Shown: positions 7,417-17,775, numbered from the stretch's first letter. The stretch: 64,000 nt of DNA from Pseudomonas sp. UBA2684 (GCA_002354655.1 DELY01000041.1:39762-103761); one strand, 5' to 3'. Translations and numbers: made by a program. The notes: generated from the sequence alone by a model not told the origin.

Positions 7417-9105
7417 ATGCAGCCTGATTTTTGGAGCGACAAACGCCCGGCCGGCGTACCCAACGACATCGACCTGGAGGCCTACAAGTCGGTCATCGAG
7501 GTGTTCGAGCGCTCGTGCAAGAAATTCGCCGACCGCCCGGCATTCAGCAACCTGGGCGTGACCCTGACCTACGCCGAGCTGGATCGCCTGTCCGCGGCCT
7601 TCGCCGGCTACCTGCAAAAGCACACCGATCTGCAACCCGGCGACCGTATCGCCGTGCAGATGCCCAACGTCCTGCAATACCCGATTGCGGTGTTTGGCGC
7701 CATGCGCGCCGGGCTGATCGTGGTCAACACCAACCCGCTGTACACCGCCCGCGAAATGCGCCACCAGTTCAAGGATGCCGGCGTGCGGGCGCTGGTCTAC
7801 CTGAACATGTTCGGCAAGTTGGTGCAGGACGTGCTGCCGGACACCGACATCGACTACCTGATCGAAGCCAAGATGGGCGACCTGCTGCCGAGCCTGAAAG
7901 GCTGGCTGGTCAATACCGTGGTGAAAAAGGTCAAGAAAATGGTCCCCGACTACCACCTGCCGCAGGCGGTATCGTTCAAGGACGCGCTCAAGCAAGGGCA
8001 GGGCCACGGCCTCAAGCCGGTCAAGGTCGGCCACAGCGACATCGCCGTGCTGCAATACACCGGCGGCACCACCGGCGTGGCCAAGGGCGCGATGCTGACC
8101 CACGGCAACCTGGTGGCCAACATGCTGCAAGTGGATGCCTGCCTGTCGCAGCTCGGTGCCGATGGCAGCCCGCTGATGAAGCAGGGCCAGGAAATCATGA
8201 TCGCGCCGCTGCCGCTGTACCACATCTATGCCTTCACCGCGAACTGCATGTGCATGATGGTCAACGGCAACCACAACGTGCTGATCACCAACCCGCGCGA
8301 CATTGCAGGCTTCGTCAAGGAACTGGGCAAGTGGAAGTTTTCCGCGTTGCTGGGCCTCAATACGCTGTTCGTCGCGCTGATGGATCACCCTGAGTTCAAG
8401 CACCTGGATTTCTCCAACCTCAAGGTCACCAATTCCGGCGGCACCGCCTTGGTCAAAGCCACCGCCGAGCGTTGGCAGGCGATGACCGGCTGCACCGTGG
8501 TCGAAGGCTACGGCCTCACCGAAACCTCGCCGGTGGCCAGCACCAATCCGTATGGCGACAAGGCGCGCCTGGGCACGGTGGGCATTCCGGTGCCGGGCAC
8601 CGCATTCAAGGTCATCGATGACGACGGCAACGCGCTGGCCCTGGGCGAACGCGGCGAGCTGTGCATCAAAGGCCCGCAGGTGATGAAGGGCTACTGGAAC
8701 CGCGAAGAGGCCACGGCCGAGGTGCTGGACGCCGACGGCTGGTTCAAGAGCGGTGACGTGGCGGTGATCGACCCGGACGGCTTCGTGCGTATCGTCGACC
8801 GCAAGAAGGACATGATCATCGTCTCCGGCTTCAACGTGTACCCCAACGAGATCGAAGATGTGGTCATGGCCCACCCGAAAGTCGCCAGCTGCGCGGCCAT
8901 CGGCGTGCCGGACGAGAAGTCTGGGGAAGTGGTCAAACTGTTCGTGGTCGCCCGCGACGGTGGCCTCAGCGCCGAGGAACTGAAAGCCTACTGCAAGGAA
9001 AACTTCACCGGCTATAAGGTGCCCAAGCACATCGTCTTCCGCGATTCGCTGCCGATGACCCCGGTCGGCAAGATTTTGCGCCGCGAGTTACGTGATATCG
9101 CCTGA
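7417..9105 (+). CDS. fadD2: long-chain fatty acid-CoA ligase FadD2
   Basis: This 562-aa acyl-CoA synthetase activates exogenous fatty acids to acyl-CoA for beta-oxidation. The AMP-binding P-loop YTGGTTGVAKGAMLTH lies at about residues 212-227. The adenine motif is GYGLTET, and the FACS signature runs from DGWFKSGD to NVYPNEIE. It is about 70% like the next gene by eye, indicating tandem duplication. It is followed by its own strong terminator, so the two ligases can be expressed separately. The order fadD2 then fadD1 follows the P. aeruginosa naming. Confidence 0.93.
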   Translation: MQPDFWSDKRPAGVPNDIDLEAYKSVIEVFERSCKKFADRPAFSNLGVTLTYAELDRLSAAFAGYLQKHTDLQPGDRIAVQMPNVLQYPIAVFGAMRAGLIVVNTNPLYTAREMRHQFKDAGVRALVYLNMFGKLVQDVLPDTDIDYLIEAKMGDLLPSLKGWLVNTVVKKVKKMVPDYHLPQAVSFKDALKQGQGHGLKPVKVGHSDIAVLQYTGGTTGVAKGAMLTHGNLVANMLQVDACLSQLGADGSPLMKQGQEIMIAPLPLYHIYAFTANCMCMMVNGNHNVLITNPRDIAGFVKELGKWKFSALLGLNTLFVALMDHPEFKHLDFSNLKVTNSGGTALVKATAERWQAMTGCTVVEGYGLTETSPVASTNPYGDKARLGTVGIPVPGTAFKVIDDDGNALALGERGELCIKGPQVMKGYWNREEATAEVLDADGWFKSGDVAVIDPDGFVRIVDRKKDMIIVSGFNVYPNEIEDVVMAHPKVASCAAIGVPDEKSGEVVKLFVVARDGGLSAEELKAYCKENFTGYKVPKHIVFRDSLPMTPVGKILRRELRDIA

Positions 9106-9151
9106 AACCCTGAAGTACCGCCGTCTATCGGCTGATCGAAAGGGCTGCTCT

Positions 9152-9187
9152 AAAAATGACCGAAAGCTGGGCTTTCGGTCATTTTTT
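9152..9187 (+). terminator. terminator between fadD2 and fadD1
   Basis: A perfect 16-bp stem (AAAAATGACCGAAAGC and its complement) with a TGG loop ends in a T-run. The A and T flanks make it bidirectional. Confidence 0.9.
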
Positions 9188-9345
9188 TGACTGACGAGGC
9201 CTGGTTTGGTGCTAGGCGGTCCCTGGCAAAGCTGCTACTCTCGGCCCGCTTTTTTGCCGTCTAGTCGGCAAAAAAACGAGCAAACATACAACAAACAACC
9301 GCCTTCGCGCGGTGAAGATTAGCTGTTGCTTAGGAGTGGGCTTCC

Positions 9346-11034
9346 ATGACCGAAAACTTTTGGAAGGATAAGTATCCCGTTGGGATTGCTGCCGAAATCG
9401 ATCCCGACCAGTACCCGAATATTCAGGCGGTACTGAAACAGTCCTGCCAACGCTTCGCTGACAAGCCTGCCTTCAGCAACCTCGGTAAGACCCTGACCTA
9501 CGGCGAGCTGTATGAGCTCTCCGGGGCGTTCGCCGCCTACTTGCAGCAGCACACCGACTTGCAGCCCGGCGACCGTATCGCCGTGCAACTGCCCAACGTC
9601 CTGCAATACCCGGTCGCGGTATTCGGCGCCCTGCGCGCCGGCCTGGTGGTGGTCAACACCAACCCGCTGTACACCGCGCGGGAAATGGAACACCAATTCA
9701 ACGATTCCGGCGCCAAGGCGCTGATCAGCCTGGCCAACATGGCACACCTGGCTGAGCAAGTGCTGCCGAAGACCGGGATCAAGACCGTCATCATCACCGA
9801 AGTCGGCGACATGCTGCCGCCGCTCAAGCGCCTGCTGGTCAACAGCGTGGTCAAGTACGTGAAGAAGATGGTGCCGGCGTACAACCTGCCGCACGCCGTC
9901 AAATTCACCGAGGCCCTGGGCAAAGGCCGCGGCAAGCCGGTCAACGAAGCCAACCCGAACAACGGCGACATCGCCGTGCTGCAATACACCGGCGGCACCA
10001 CCGGCGTGGCCAAGGGCGCGATGCTGACCCACCGCAACCTGATCGCCAACATGTTGCAGTGCAAGGCGCTGATGGGCTCCAACCTCAACGAAGGCTGCGA
10101 GATTCTGATCGCGCCGCTGCCGCTGTACCACATCTACGCCTTCACCTTTCACTGCATGGCGATGATGCTGATCGGTAACCACAACGTGCTGATCACCAAC
10201 CCGCGCGACCTGCCGGGGATGATCAAGGACCTGGCGCAGCACAAGTTCAGCGGCTTCGTTGGTCTCAACACGCTGTTCGTCGCGCTGTGCAACAACGAAG
10301 AGTTCCAGAAGCTCGACTTCTCCGCGTTGAAGGTCACCCTGTCCGGCGGCATGGCCCTGCAACTGGCCACCGCCGAGCGCTGGAAGCAAGTCACCGGTTG
10401 CGCCATCTGCGAAGGCTTCGGCATGACCGAAACCAGCCCGGTGGCCTCGGTCAACCCGATCCAGCACATTCAGATCGGCACCATCGGCATTCCGGTGCCG
10501 TCGACCCTGTGCAAGGTCATCGACGACGAAGGCAACGAGCTGCCGCTTGGCTCGATCGGCGAGCTGTGCGTCAAAGGCCCGCAAGTGATGAAGGGCTACT
10601 GGCAGCGCCAGGAAGCCACCGACGAAATCCTCGACGCCGACGGCTGGTTGAAGACCGGCGACATCGCGGTGATCCAGGAAGACGGCTACATGCGCATCGT
10701 CGACCGCAAGAAGGACATGATTCTGGTGTCCGGCTTCAACGTCTACCCGAACGAGCTGGAAGACGTACTGGCGACCCTGCCGGGCGTATTGCAGTGCGCG
10801 GCCATCGGCATCCCGGACGAGAAATCCGGCGAAGCGATCAAAATCTTTGTGGTCGCCAAACCGGGCGTGACCCTGACCAAGGAACAGGTCATGGAGCACA
10901 TGCGCGCCAACCTCACCGGCTACAAGGTGCCGAAAAGCGTCGAGTTCCGCGACGTGCTGCCGACCACCAACGTCGGCAAGATCCTGCGCCGCGAGCTGCG
11001 CGACGAAGAGCTGAAGAAGCTGGGCAAGAAGTGA
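9346..11034 (+). CDS. fadD1: long-chain fatty acid-CoA ligase FadD1
   Basis: This is a second 562-aa acyl-CoA synthetase, with P-loop YTGGTTGVAKGAMLTH, GFGMTET and the FACS block DGWLKTGD to NVYPNELE. It shares long identical stretches with the previous gene and diverges mainly around residues 120-200 and at the C-terminus, where it ends ELKKLGKK. The ATG follows AGGAGTGGGCTTCC. A 240-bp upstream region separates it from fadD2. FadD paralogues in Pseudomonas differ in chain-length preference; which range this one uses cannot be read here. Confidence 0.93.
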   Translation: MTENFWKDKYPVGIAAEIDPDQYPNIQAVLKQSCQRFADKPAFSNLGKTLTYGELYELSGAFAAYLQQHTDLQPGDRIAVQLPNVLQYPVAVFGALRAGLVVVNTNPLYTAREMEHQFNDSGAKALISLANMAHLAEQVLPKTGIKTVIITEVGDMLPPLKRLLVNSVVKYVKKMVPAYNLPHAVKFTEALGKGRGKPVNEANPNNGDIAVLQYTGGTTGVAKGAMLTHRNLIANMLQCKALMGSNLNEGCEILIAPLPLYHIYAFTFHCMAMMLIGNHNVLITNPRDLPGMIKDLAQHKFSGFVGLNTLFVALCNNEEFQKLDFSALKVTLSGGMALQLATAERWKQVTGCAICEGFGMTETSPVASVNPIQHIQIGTIGIPVPSTLCKVIDDEGNELPLGSIGELCVKGPQVMKGYWQRQEATDEILDADGWLKTGDIAVIQEDGYMRIVDRKKDMILVSGFNVYPNELEDVLATLPGVLQCAAIGIPDEKSGEAIKIFVVAKPGVTLTKEQVMEHMRANLTGYKVPKSVEFRDVLPTTNVGKILRRELRDEELKKLGKK

Positions 11035-11052
11035 TTCGCCCGAGCTGACCCG

Positions 11053-11077
11053 AAAAACCCGCTGCGGCGGGTTTTTT
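11053..11077 (+). terminator. fadD1 terminator
   Basis: AAAAACCCGC/GCGGGTTTTT forms a 10-bp stem with a TGCG loop and T-run, 18 bp after the stop. Confidence 0.9.
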
Positions 11078-11129
11078 GTTGCCCACCATCCCTGGCGGCC
11101 ACCCCTGCGGGGCCGTCGCAGGCGACGTC

Positions 11130-11153
11130 AAAAATTGCTCCGGGCAATTTTTT
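11130..11153. terminator. second bidirectional terminator-like hairpin
   Basis: AAAAATTGC/GCAATTTTT flanks TCCGG, with A and T runs on both sides. It lies 50 bp after the fadD1 terminator and probably backs it up. Confidence 0.65.
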
Positions 11154-11324
11154 ATTGCCCCCGATAACGGCCATTTGAGGTGCGGTCACGCCGCGATGGC
11201 CTGAATCTTCCCCGACGATTTTACGGCTGGTCCGACCAGTTTTTGTGTTTCTCTATTTTTATGACGCCAGGATATCGGCAATATGCCATTCCTTTAATTC
11301 CCTCATGTTGCAGGTGCCGTGACC

Positions 11325-13010
11325 ATGTTCGCCCGACTGCGTTTGCGCTCCAAAGTCTTGCTGTTGGCCCTCGGCCCTATCTGCCTGCTGACCCTGCTGC
11401 TCTCCAGCATCGCCATGGTGGTGCTCGACAACCTGGCCGCCCAGCAGGAGGCGCAGACCCGCGCCAAGCTGGTGGAGGATCGCAAGAGCGAGATCAAGCA
11501 GTACGTCGAGCTGGCGCTGAACGCCATCGCCCCGCTGTACCAGGCCTCGGCCGACGGCGACCTGGCGGCGCGCGACGAGGCGGTGCAGGTGCTCAAGCGC
11601 CTGTCCTACGGCGTCGACGGCTACTTCTGGGGCTATGACACCGGCATCCGCCGGGTGCTGCAGGGCAACACCGACGACAAGATCGGCGAGGACTTCAGCG
11701 GCTACCGCGACCCCAACGGCGTCTACGCCATCCGCGAGCTGGTGCGGGCCGGCATGGATAACAGCCACTACGTCGACTACAGCTTCGTGCTCGGCGACGG
11801 CCAGGAACTGGTGGCCAAGGTGGGCTATGCCCACTACCTGCCGAAGTGGAAGCTGGTGTTCGGCACCTCGGTCAACCTCGATGGCGTCGAGCGCGACGTG
11901 CAACTGGCCCGCGACGAGTTCCAGCGCAGCACCGACCACCTGTTGCTGGTGATGATCGGTTCGGCCGTCGGCCTGCTGTTGGTGCTGACGCTGCTGGCCC
12001 TGCCGCTGGCGGCGTCGATCACCCGGCCGGTGCAGCTGATCAAGGCCAACCTCGACGACATGGCCGCTGGCGACGGCAACCTGACCCATCGCCTGCCGGT
12101 CACCAGCCGTGACGAGTTGGGCGAGCTGTCCGCCTCGTTCAACCGCTTCGTCGAGAAGATTCACCTGCTGGTGCAGCAGGTGGCCGGCACCACCGGCAGC
12201 CTGTCCGGGCTGGTCGGTGCCGTGGCCAGCCAGGCGCAGCGCTCCGAGCAGGCCATGGAGCGGCAACGCCACGAGACCGATCAGGTCGCCACGGCGATCA
12301 ACGAGATGTCCGCCGCCGCCCAGGAAGTGGCGCAGAGCGCCCAGCGCGCGGCCGAGGCGGCGCGCGATACCGACGCCGAAGGCCAGTCGGCCAAGCGCGT
12401 GGTCGATCAGAGCGTGCAGTCCATCCACCACCTGGTGGGCGAGGTGCGTGCCAGCAGCGAATCGCTGGAAACCCTGCGCCAGGACGTACAGGGCATCGTC
12501 AGCGTGCTCGAAGTGATCCGCGCCATCGCCGACCAGACCAACCTGCTGGCGCTCAATGCCGCCATCGAAGCTGCCCGCGCCGGGGAGGCGGGGCGCGGTT
12601 TCGCCGTGGTCGCCGACGAGGTGCGCGCCCTGGCCAGCCGCACCCAGCAGAGCACCGGCGAGATCCAGGGCATGATCGACCGCCTGCAGAACACCACCGG
12701 CGAGGCCGTGACCACCATGCAGCGCGCCAGCCAGATGGGCGATAGCACCCGCGAGCAGGCCAATCGCGCCGGCGCCTCGCTGGATGCCATCGCCCAGTTG
12801 ATCGGCACCATCAACTCGATGAACGCGCAGATCGCCAGCGCCGCCGAGGAGCAGACCGCGGTGGCCGAGGAGATCAACCGCAGCGTGCACCAGATCGCCG
12901 TGGCTGTAGACGGCGTGGCCAACGACGCCGTTGAGGGCGCGCAGACCTCCCGCGACCTCAACGGCCTGGGCGAACGCCTGCAGCGCCTGGTGGGGCAGTT
13001 CCAGATCTGA
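11325..13010 (+). CDS. methyl-accepting chemotaxis protein with sCache_2 sensor
   Basis: This 561-aa chemoreceptor has a first transmembrane helix at about residues 10-35, a periplasmic single-Cache domain (about 40-200), a second helix (about 206-230), HAMP, and a signalling domain. The sensor includes GVDGYFWGYD and a later WKLVFGTSVNLD. The signalling tip contains EAARAGEAGRGFAVVADEVR. The domain resembles receptors for small organic acids, but the ligand is not determined. I prefer the ATG at 11325 over the GTG six bases upstream. A convincing ribosome site is lacking for both. Confidence 0.9.
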   Translation: MFARLRLRSKVLLLALGPICLLTLLLSSIAMVVLDNLAAQQEAQTRAKLVEDRKSEIKQYVELALNAIAPLYQASADGDLAARDEAVQVLKRLSYGVDGYFWGYDTGIRRVLQGNTDDKIGEDFSGYRDPNGVYAIRELVRAGMDNSHYVDYSFVLGDGQELVAKVGYAHYLPKWKLVFGTSVNLDGVERDVQLARDEFQRSTDHLLLVMIGSAVGLLLVLTLLALPLAASITRPVQLIKANLDDMAAGDGNLTHRLPVTSRDELGELSASFNRFVEKIHLLVQQVAGTTGSLSGLVGAVASQAQRSEQAMERQRHETDQVATAINEMSAAAQEVAQSAQRAAEAARDTDAEGQSAKRVVDQSVQSIHHLVGEVRASSESLETLRQDVQGIVSVLEVIRAIADQTNLLALNAAIEAARAGEAGRGFAVVADEVRALASRTQQSTGEIQGMIDRLQNTTGEAVTTMQRASQMGDSTREQANRAGASLDAIAQLIGTINSMNAQIASAAEEQTAVAEEINRSVHQIAVAVDGVANDAVEGAQTSRDLNGLGERLQRLVGQFQI

Positions 13011-13100
13011 CGCGGCTGGCTGCGGCGTCGACGGCGGTCGTCTTGGCTGGGGCAAATCTGCGACAATTGCGCCCTTTGCCGCCATCGCCAAAGCCCTCTG

Positions 13101-16100
13101 ATGATCGATTCGCCTGCCTCGTTCGACCAACTGCTGAAAAACCTCGACCAGACCCTGCTGGGCGACCGGCATCGCCTGCGCCGGCAGTTGCATGAATTGC
13201 GCAAGCAGAGCCCGGTGGACGAGGCCAAGCTCACGCAGTGGCTGCAGCGCTTCGAGGCGTCCCGGGCCAAGGTCGAGGCGCGCCGGCTGAGTGTGCCTGT
13301 TATGCGTTACGACGATGCGCTGCCGATTGCCGCCAAGCGCGACGAGATCAAGGCCGCCATCAGCCAGCATCAGGTAGTGGTGATCGCCGGGGAAACCGGT
13401 TCGGGCAAGACCACCCAGTTGCCGAAGATCTGCCTGGAGCTGGGGCGTGGCGTGCATGGTTTGATCGGCCACACCCAGCCGCGCCGCCTGGCTGCGCGCA
13501 GCGTGGCGACTCGGGTTGCCGAGGAAATCGGTACGCCCCTGGGCGAACTGGTCGGCTATCAGGTGCGCTTCGAGGATCAGAGCAACGAGCGCAGCCTGAT
13601 CAAGCTGATGACCGACGGCATCCTGCTGGCGGAAACCCAGCACGACCGCTACCTGGAAAAGTACGACACGATCATCGTCGACGAGGCTCACGAACGCAGC
13701 CTGAATATCGACTTCCTCCTGGGTTTCCTGAAGACCCTGCTGGTGCGTCGCCCCGATCTCAAGCTGATCATCACCTCGGCGACCATCGACCTGCAGCGTT
13801 TCTCCAAGCATTTCGGTGGGGGCGGCCTTCCCGATGCACCTATTGTCGAGGTGTCCGGCCGTACCTTCCCGGTGGACACCTGGTACCGACCGCTGACGGC
13901 CGAGCAGGACGAAGACGGCAATCGCGTCGAAGAAGATTTGTCCGTCGACCAGGCGCTGCTCGCCAGCCTGGATGAAATCAGCGCCTTTGAGAAAGCCGAG
14001 GGCAAGCGCCCCGGCGATGTGCTGGTGTTTCTGCCTGGCGAACGCGAGATTCGTGACGCCGCCGAGGTGCTGCGCAAGGCCAACCTGCGCCTAACCGAGG
14101 TGCTGCCGCTGTATGCGCGGCTGACCCCGGCCGAGCAGCAGAAGATTTTCGCGCCCATGGGCGCACGCAAGATCGTCCTGGCCACCAACGTCGCCGAGAC
14201 CTCGCTGACCGTGCCCGGTATCCGCTATGTGATCGACAGCGGCACCGCACGGATCAGCCGCTACAGCTACCGCGCCAAGGTGCAGCGCCTGCCCATCGAG
14301 GCCGTGTCCCAGGCCAGCGCCAATCAGCGCAAGGGCCGTTGCGGGCGGGTCGAGCCGGGCATCTGCATTCGCCTGTACAGCGAGGAAGACTTCAACGGCC
14401 GCCCGGCCTTTACCGACCCGGAGATTCTGCGCACCAACCTGGCCGCGGTGATTCTGCAGATGCTCCATCTGCGCCTCGGCGAGATCGAGGCTTTTCCCTT
14501 TATCGAACCGCCGGATGGCAAGGCCATCAGCGATGGTTTCAACCTGCTGCAGGAGCTTTCGGCGGTTAATCGCGAGGGCCAACTGACGCCGTTGGGTCGC
14601 CAGCTGGCGCGCCTGCCGGTGGACCCGCGCCTGGGGCGCATGGTGCTGGAAGGCGCCAAGCAGGGCAGCCTGGAAGAAATCCTGATCATTGCCAGTGCGC
14701 TGTCGGTGCAGGATGTGCGCGAGCGGCCGTCTGACCGCCAGCAGGCCGCCGACCAGGCTCACGCGCAGTGGAAGGACGTCGATTCTGACTTCGCTGCGCT
14801 GATCAACCTGTGGCGCGGTTTCGAGGAACAGCGCCAGGCCCTGGGCAGCAGTGCGCTGCGCAGCTGGTGCCGGAAGAATTTCCTGAATTACCTCAGGCTG
14901 CGTGAGTGGCGCGACGCGCACCGCCAGCTGGTACTGATTACCCGTGATTTGCAGCTAGGCAAACCGGCGAGCGATGCGGGTAGGGGCGAGCCGCGCGCTA
15001 AAGAGCAGACGCCGACTACCCAGGACCGCCGGAATGCCGGACCACAGCTATCGGCGGCCCAGAAAGAAAAAGAGCTGGCCGAGAAGGACCAGGCCGCCCA
15101 GCGCGCCAAAGGTTACGCCGCCGTGCATAAGGCAATTCTCGCCGGTCTGCTCAGCCAGATCGGCCAGAAGACTGAAGACGGCGACTACCTCGGCGCGCGT
15201 CAGCGGCGTTTCTGGGTGCATCCATCATCGGGCCTAGGTAGAAAGCGGCCCACCTGGCTGATGGCCGCCGAGCTGGTGGAAACCACCAAGCTGTTCGCGC
15301 GCATGGTGGCCAAGATCGAGCCGGACTGGATCGAGCCGCTGGCCGGCCACCTGATCAAGAAAAACCACTTGGAGCCGCACTGGGAGAAGAAGCGCGGCCA
15401 GGTGGTGGCCTTCGAGCAGATCAGCCTCTACGGCCTGATCGTGGTCGGCCGCCGTCCGGTGCATTTCGGCCCCATCGAACCGGTGATCTGTCGCGAGCTG
15501 TTTATCCGCGAGGGCCTGGTGGGTGGCGAGATCAATTCGCGGGCCAAGTGCCTGACCGCCAATCGCCAGTTGCTGGAAAAGCTCGACGAGCTGGAAGCCA
15601 AGGCGCGCCGCCGCGACATTCTCGCCGATGATGAAACCCTGTTTGCCTACTACGAGGCGCGCCTGCCGGCGAACATCTACCAGAGCGCCACCTTCGATAG
15701 TTGGTACAAGACGGAAAGCGCGAAGAATCCGCAGCTGCTGCTGATGCGCGAAGAGGATGTGCTCGCCCGCTCGGCCTCCGAAGTCACCGCTGCGCAGTAC
15801 CCGGACACCCTGCGCCTGGGCGAGCTGACCCTGCCGCTTACCTATCACTTCGAGCCCAACCACCCGCGTGACGGCGTGACCCTGCGCGTGCCCGCGCCGT
15901 TGTTGCCGCAACTGCCGCCTGAGCGCCTGGAATGGTTGGTGCCGGGGCTGTTGGAGGCCAAGTGCATGGCCCTGGTGCGCGGCCTGCCGAAGGCGCTGCG
16001 CAAAAACTTTGTACCGGTGCCGGATTTTGTCGGCGCGGCGCTGAGCAAGATCAGCTTTGCCGACGGCAGCCTTCCGGAAGCACTCGGCCGCGAGCTGACG

Positions 16101-17165
16101 CGTATGACCGGCACGCGGGTCAGCGACGAGGCCTGGGCTGAATCCGCTTCCCAGATCGAAAGCCATCTGCGGATGAATATCGAAGTGGTCGATAACCAGG
16201 GCAAACCCCTGGGTGAAGGTCGCGACCTGGCTGAGCTGACCGCGCGCTTTAGCGAAGCCACCCAGGCCGGCCTGGCCCTGCCGAAAACCGCCAAGAGCCA
16301 GCAACCGGTAGAGGCCAAGGCCTTTAGCGAAGTGGCGGCGAAGACCCAGCAACAGGTCGCTGGCCTGTCCATGACCGTCTACCCGGCACTGGTGGAAGAA
16401 GCGGGTGTGGTCAAGGAAGGGCGCTTCCCGACCCTGGCCGAAGCCGAGTTCCAGCATCGCCGTGCCTTGCAGCGTTTTCTGTTGCAGCAGTTGGCTGAGC
16501 AGGCGAAGTTTCTGCGCGGCAAACTGCCGGGGCTGACTGAGCTGGCGTTGCTCTACCGCGAGTTGGGCCGGGTCGACGCGCTGGTCGAAGACATTCTGCT
16601 GGCCAGCCTCGACAGCTGCATCCTCGAGGGCTGCGAGCCGCTACCGCGCGACGGCGCGGGTCTGGCTGCTCTGGCCGAACGCAAGCGCGGTGACTGGACC
16701 GGCGAAGCCGAACGCCTGGCCAAGCTGACGTTGGAGATTCTCAAGCTGTGGCATGGCTTGCAGAAGCGCTTCAAGGGCAAGATCGACCTGGCCCAGGCCA
16801 TGGCGCTCAACGACATCAAGCTGCAACTGAGCAATCTGGTCTATCCCGGCTTCGTCCGCGAAACCCCGGCCGAATGGCTCAAGGAAGTGCCGCGTTATCT
16901 CAAGGCCATCGAACAACGCCTGGACAAAATCGCCGGCCAGCTGCAGCGCGACCGCGTCTGGGCCGGCGAGTTGGCCGGTTACTGGGAGCAGTATCAGGCG
17001 CGCCTGGGCAAACACGGCCAGGAAGGCAAGCGCGACCCGCAGCTCACCCTGTACCGCTGGATGCTTGAGGAATACCGGGTGTCACTGTTCGCCCAGCAGC
17101 TGGGCACCAAGCTAGCGGTGTCGGATAAACGCCTAAGCAAGCAGTGGGGCGCGGTGGAAGCCTGA
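13101..17165 (+). CDS. hrpA: ATP-dependent RNA helicase HrpA
   Basis: This 1354-aa DEAH helicase has Walker A GETGSGKT (residues 97-104), DEAH (194-197), the ATSATID-like motif ITSATIDL, and motif VI QRKGRCGR. The long HrpA-specific C-terminal half then follows. In E. coli, HrpA acts on stalled ribosomes and mRNA. It is about 50 residues longer than E. coli HrpA. Part of the excess is a charged, Gln/Lys-rich linker at about residues 617-665, between the helicase core and the region starting HKAILAGLLSQIG. No partner gene is coupled to it. Confidence 0.95.
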   Translation: MIDSPASFDQLLKNLDQTLLGDRHRLRRQLHELRKQSPVDEAKLTQWLQRFEASRAKVEARRLSVPVMRYDDALPIAAKRDEIKAAISQHQVVVIAGETGSGKTTQLPKICLELGRGVHGLIGHTQPRRLAARSVATRVAEEIGTPLGELVGYQVRFEDQSNERSLIKLMTDGILLAETQHDRYLEKYDTIIVDEAHERSLNIDFLLGFLKTLLVRRPDLKLIITSATIDLQRFSKHFGGGGLPDAPIVEVSGRTFPVDTWYRPLTAEQDEDGNRVEEDLSVDQALLASLDEISAFEKAEGKRPGDVLVFLPGEREIRDAAEVLRKANLRLTEVLPLYARLTPAEQQKIFAPMGARKIVLATNVAETSLTVPGIRYVIDSGTARISRYSYRAKVQRLPIEAVSQASANQRKGRCGRVEPGICIRLYSEEDFNGRPAFTDPEILRTNLAAVILQMLHLRLGEIEAFPFIEPPDGKAISDGFNLLQELSAVNREGQLTPLGRQLARLPVDPRLGRMVLEGAKQGSLEEILIIASALSVQDVRERPSDRQQAADQAHAQWKDVDSDFAALINLWRGFEEQRQALGSSALRSWCRKNFLNYLRLREWRDAHRQLVLITRDLQLGKPASDAGRGEPRAKEQTPTTQDRRNAGPQLSAAQKEKELAEKDQAAQRAKGYAAVHKAILAGLLSQIGQKTEDGDYLGARQRRFWVHPSSGLGRKRPTWLMAAELVETTKLFARMVAKIEPDWIEPLAGHLIKKNHLEPHWEKKRGQVVAFEQISLYGLIVVGRRPVHFGPIEPVICRELFIREGLVGGEINSRAKCLTANRQLLEKLDELEAKARRRDILADDETLFAYYEARLPANIYQSATFDSWYKTESAKNPQLLLMREEDVLARSASEVTAAQYPDTLRLGELTLPLTYHFEPNHPRDGVTLRVPAPLLPQLPPERLEWLVPGLLEAKCMALVRGLPKALRKNFVPVPDFVGAALSKISFADGSLPEALGRELTRMTGTRVSDEAWAESASQIESHLRMNIEVVDNQGKPLGEGRDLAELTARFSEATQAGLALPKTAKSQQPVEAKAFSEVAAKTQQQVAGLSMTVYPALVEEAGVVKEGRFPTLAEAEFQHRRALQRFLLQQLAEQAKFLRGKLPGLTELALLYRELGRVDALVEDILLASLDSCILEGCEPLPRDGAGLAALAERKRGDWTGEAERLAKLTLEILKLWHGLQKRFKGKIDLAQAMALNDIKLQLSNLVYPGFVRETPAEWLKEVPRYLKAIEQRLDKIAGQLQRDRVWAGELAGYWEQYQARLGKHGQEGKRDPQLTLYRWMLEEYRVSLFAQQLGTKLAVSDKRLSKQWGAVEA

Positions 17166-17247
17166 GCATCGGTGTGTGAGCTGATGCGCGTTGTCTACCC
17201 GACTGCTGAGCCTGCCTCAATAACCCTTCTGGAGCGTGACCGCCTTG

Positions 17248-17775
17248 ATGTTCGAAATCGAAGCCTGCAATGCCGAAAACTACCGCAAGCAAACGCGGCG
17301 GATCACCCTGGTCATCGCGGCGATCTTCGTGGTGCTCGCTCTGCTGCTGTCCAGCCTGGCGGTGACGTTGTTCGGCGCGGCCGGCGGCGACAATTTTCGC
17401 TGGAACCTGGCCGGCGTGCTGCTCGCTCTGGTGCTGACCATCGCCCTGGTGCGGTTCAAGTTGTGGTCGCTGCCCTGGATGGCGCCAGCGGTCTACGGCT
17501 GGCGGCTCAAGCGCAGTCTGATGCGCGTGACCAATGTCATGCACCATGTCAAAGCCGGCGTCGCCGCTGGCGATCCCACGGCGATGAAGCTGCTGCGCTT
17601 CTACCACCTGGGGGTGACGCAGATGTACCAGTTGGACGGTAATTCCAGCGATCTCAGCCAGATGCTGCGGGAAATCGACCAGCACCAGGCAAGCATGCAG
17701 GCGCAGGGACTGGAGGTGAGCCAGCCGCGCCTGGACCCGGCCTGGTTGGCGGCGGTAAAGCAGGCCGATAATTAG
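17248..17775 (+). CDS. DUF3087 family membrane protein
   Basis: The product of about 175 aa has two hydrophobic helices (about residues 20-42 and 54-73) and a cytosolic tail rich in helix formers. MFEIEACNAENYRKQTRR at the start and HLGVTQMYQLDGNS near residue 130 match the DUF3087 family, for which no function is known. The ATG at 17248 is 13 nt after GGAG; a TTG at 17245 or GTG at 17236 is possible. It lies behind hrpA by 82 bp, so co-transcription is plausible. Confidence 0.8.
   Translation: MFEIEACNAENYRKQTRRITLVIAAIFVVLALLLSSLAVTLFGAAGGDNFRWNLAGVLLALVLTIALVRFKLWSLPWMAPAVYGWRLKRSLMRVTNVMHHVKAGVAAGDPTAMKLLRFYHLGVTQMYQLDGNSSDLSQMLREIDQHQASMQAQGLEVSQPRLDPAWLAAVKQADN

Noticed and set aside
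9270-9300. GCAAAC/CAAAC words before fadD1 as a PsrA operator
   Set aside because: PsrA sites are GAAAC-type palindromes; here the words are direct repeats without the opposite half.
7342-10899. Long antisense frames (over 500 codons) opposite both fadD genes
   Set aside because: They are mirror frames of GC-rich coding DNA; both sense strands encode complete FadD proteins.
11259-13811. 850-codon antisense frame opposite the chemoreceptor gene
   Set aside because: It is a low-complexity shadow frame rich in His, Gln and Leu with no domain, while the sense strand is a clear chemoreceptor.
14950-15110. Charged linker in HrpA as an inserted element
   Set aside because: It is longer than in E. 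coli, but the DNA shows no repeats or duplication at its ends; normal linker variation is enough.
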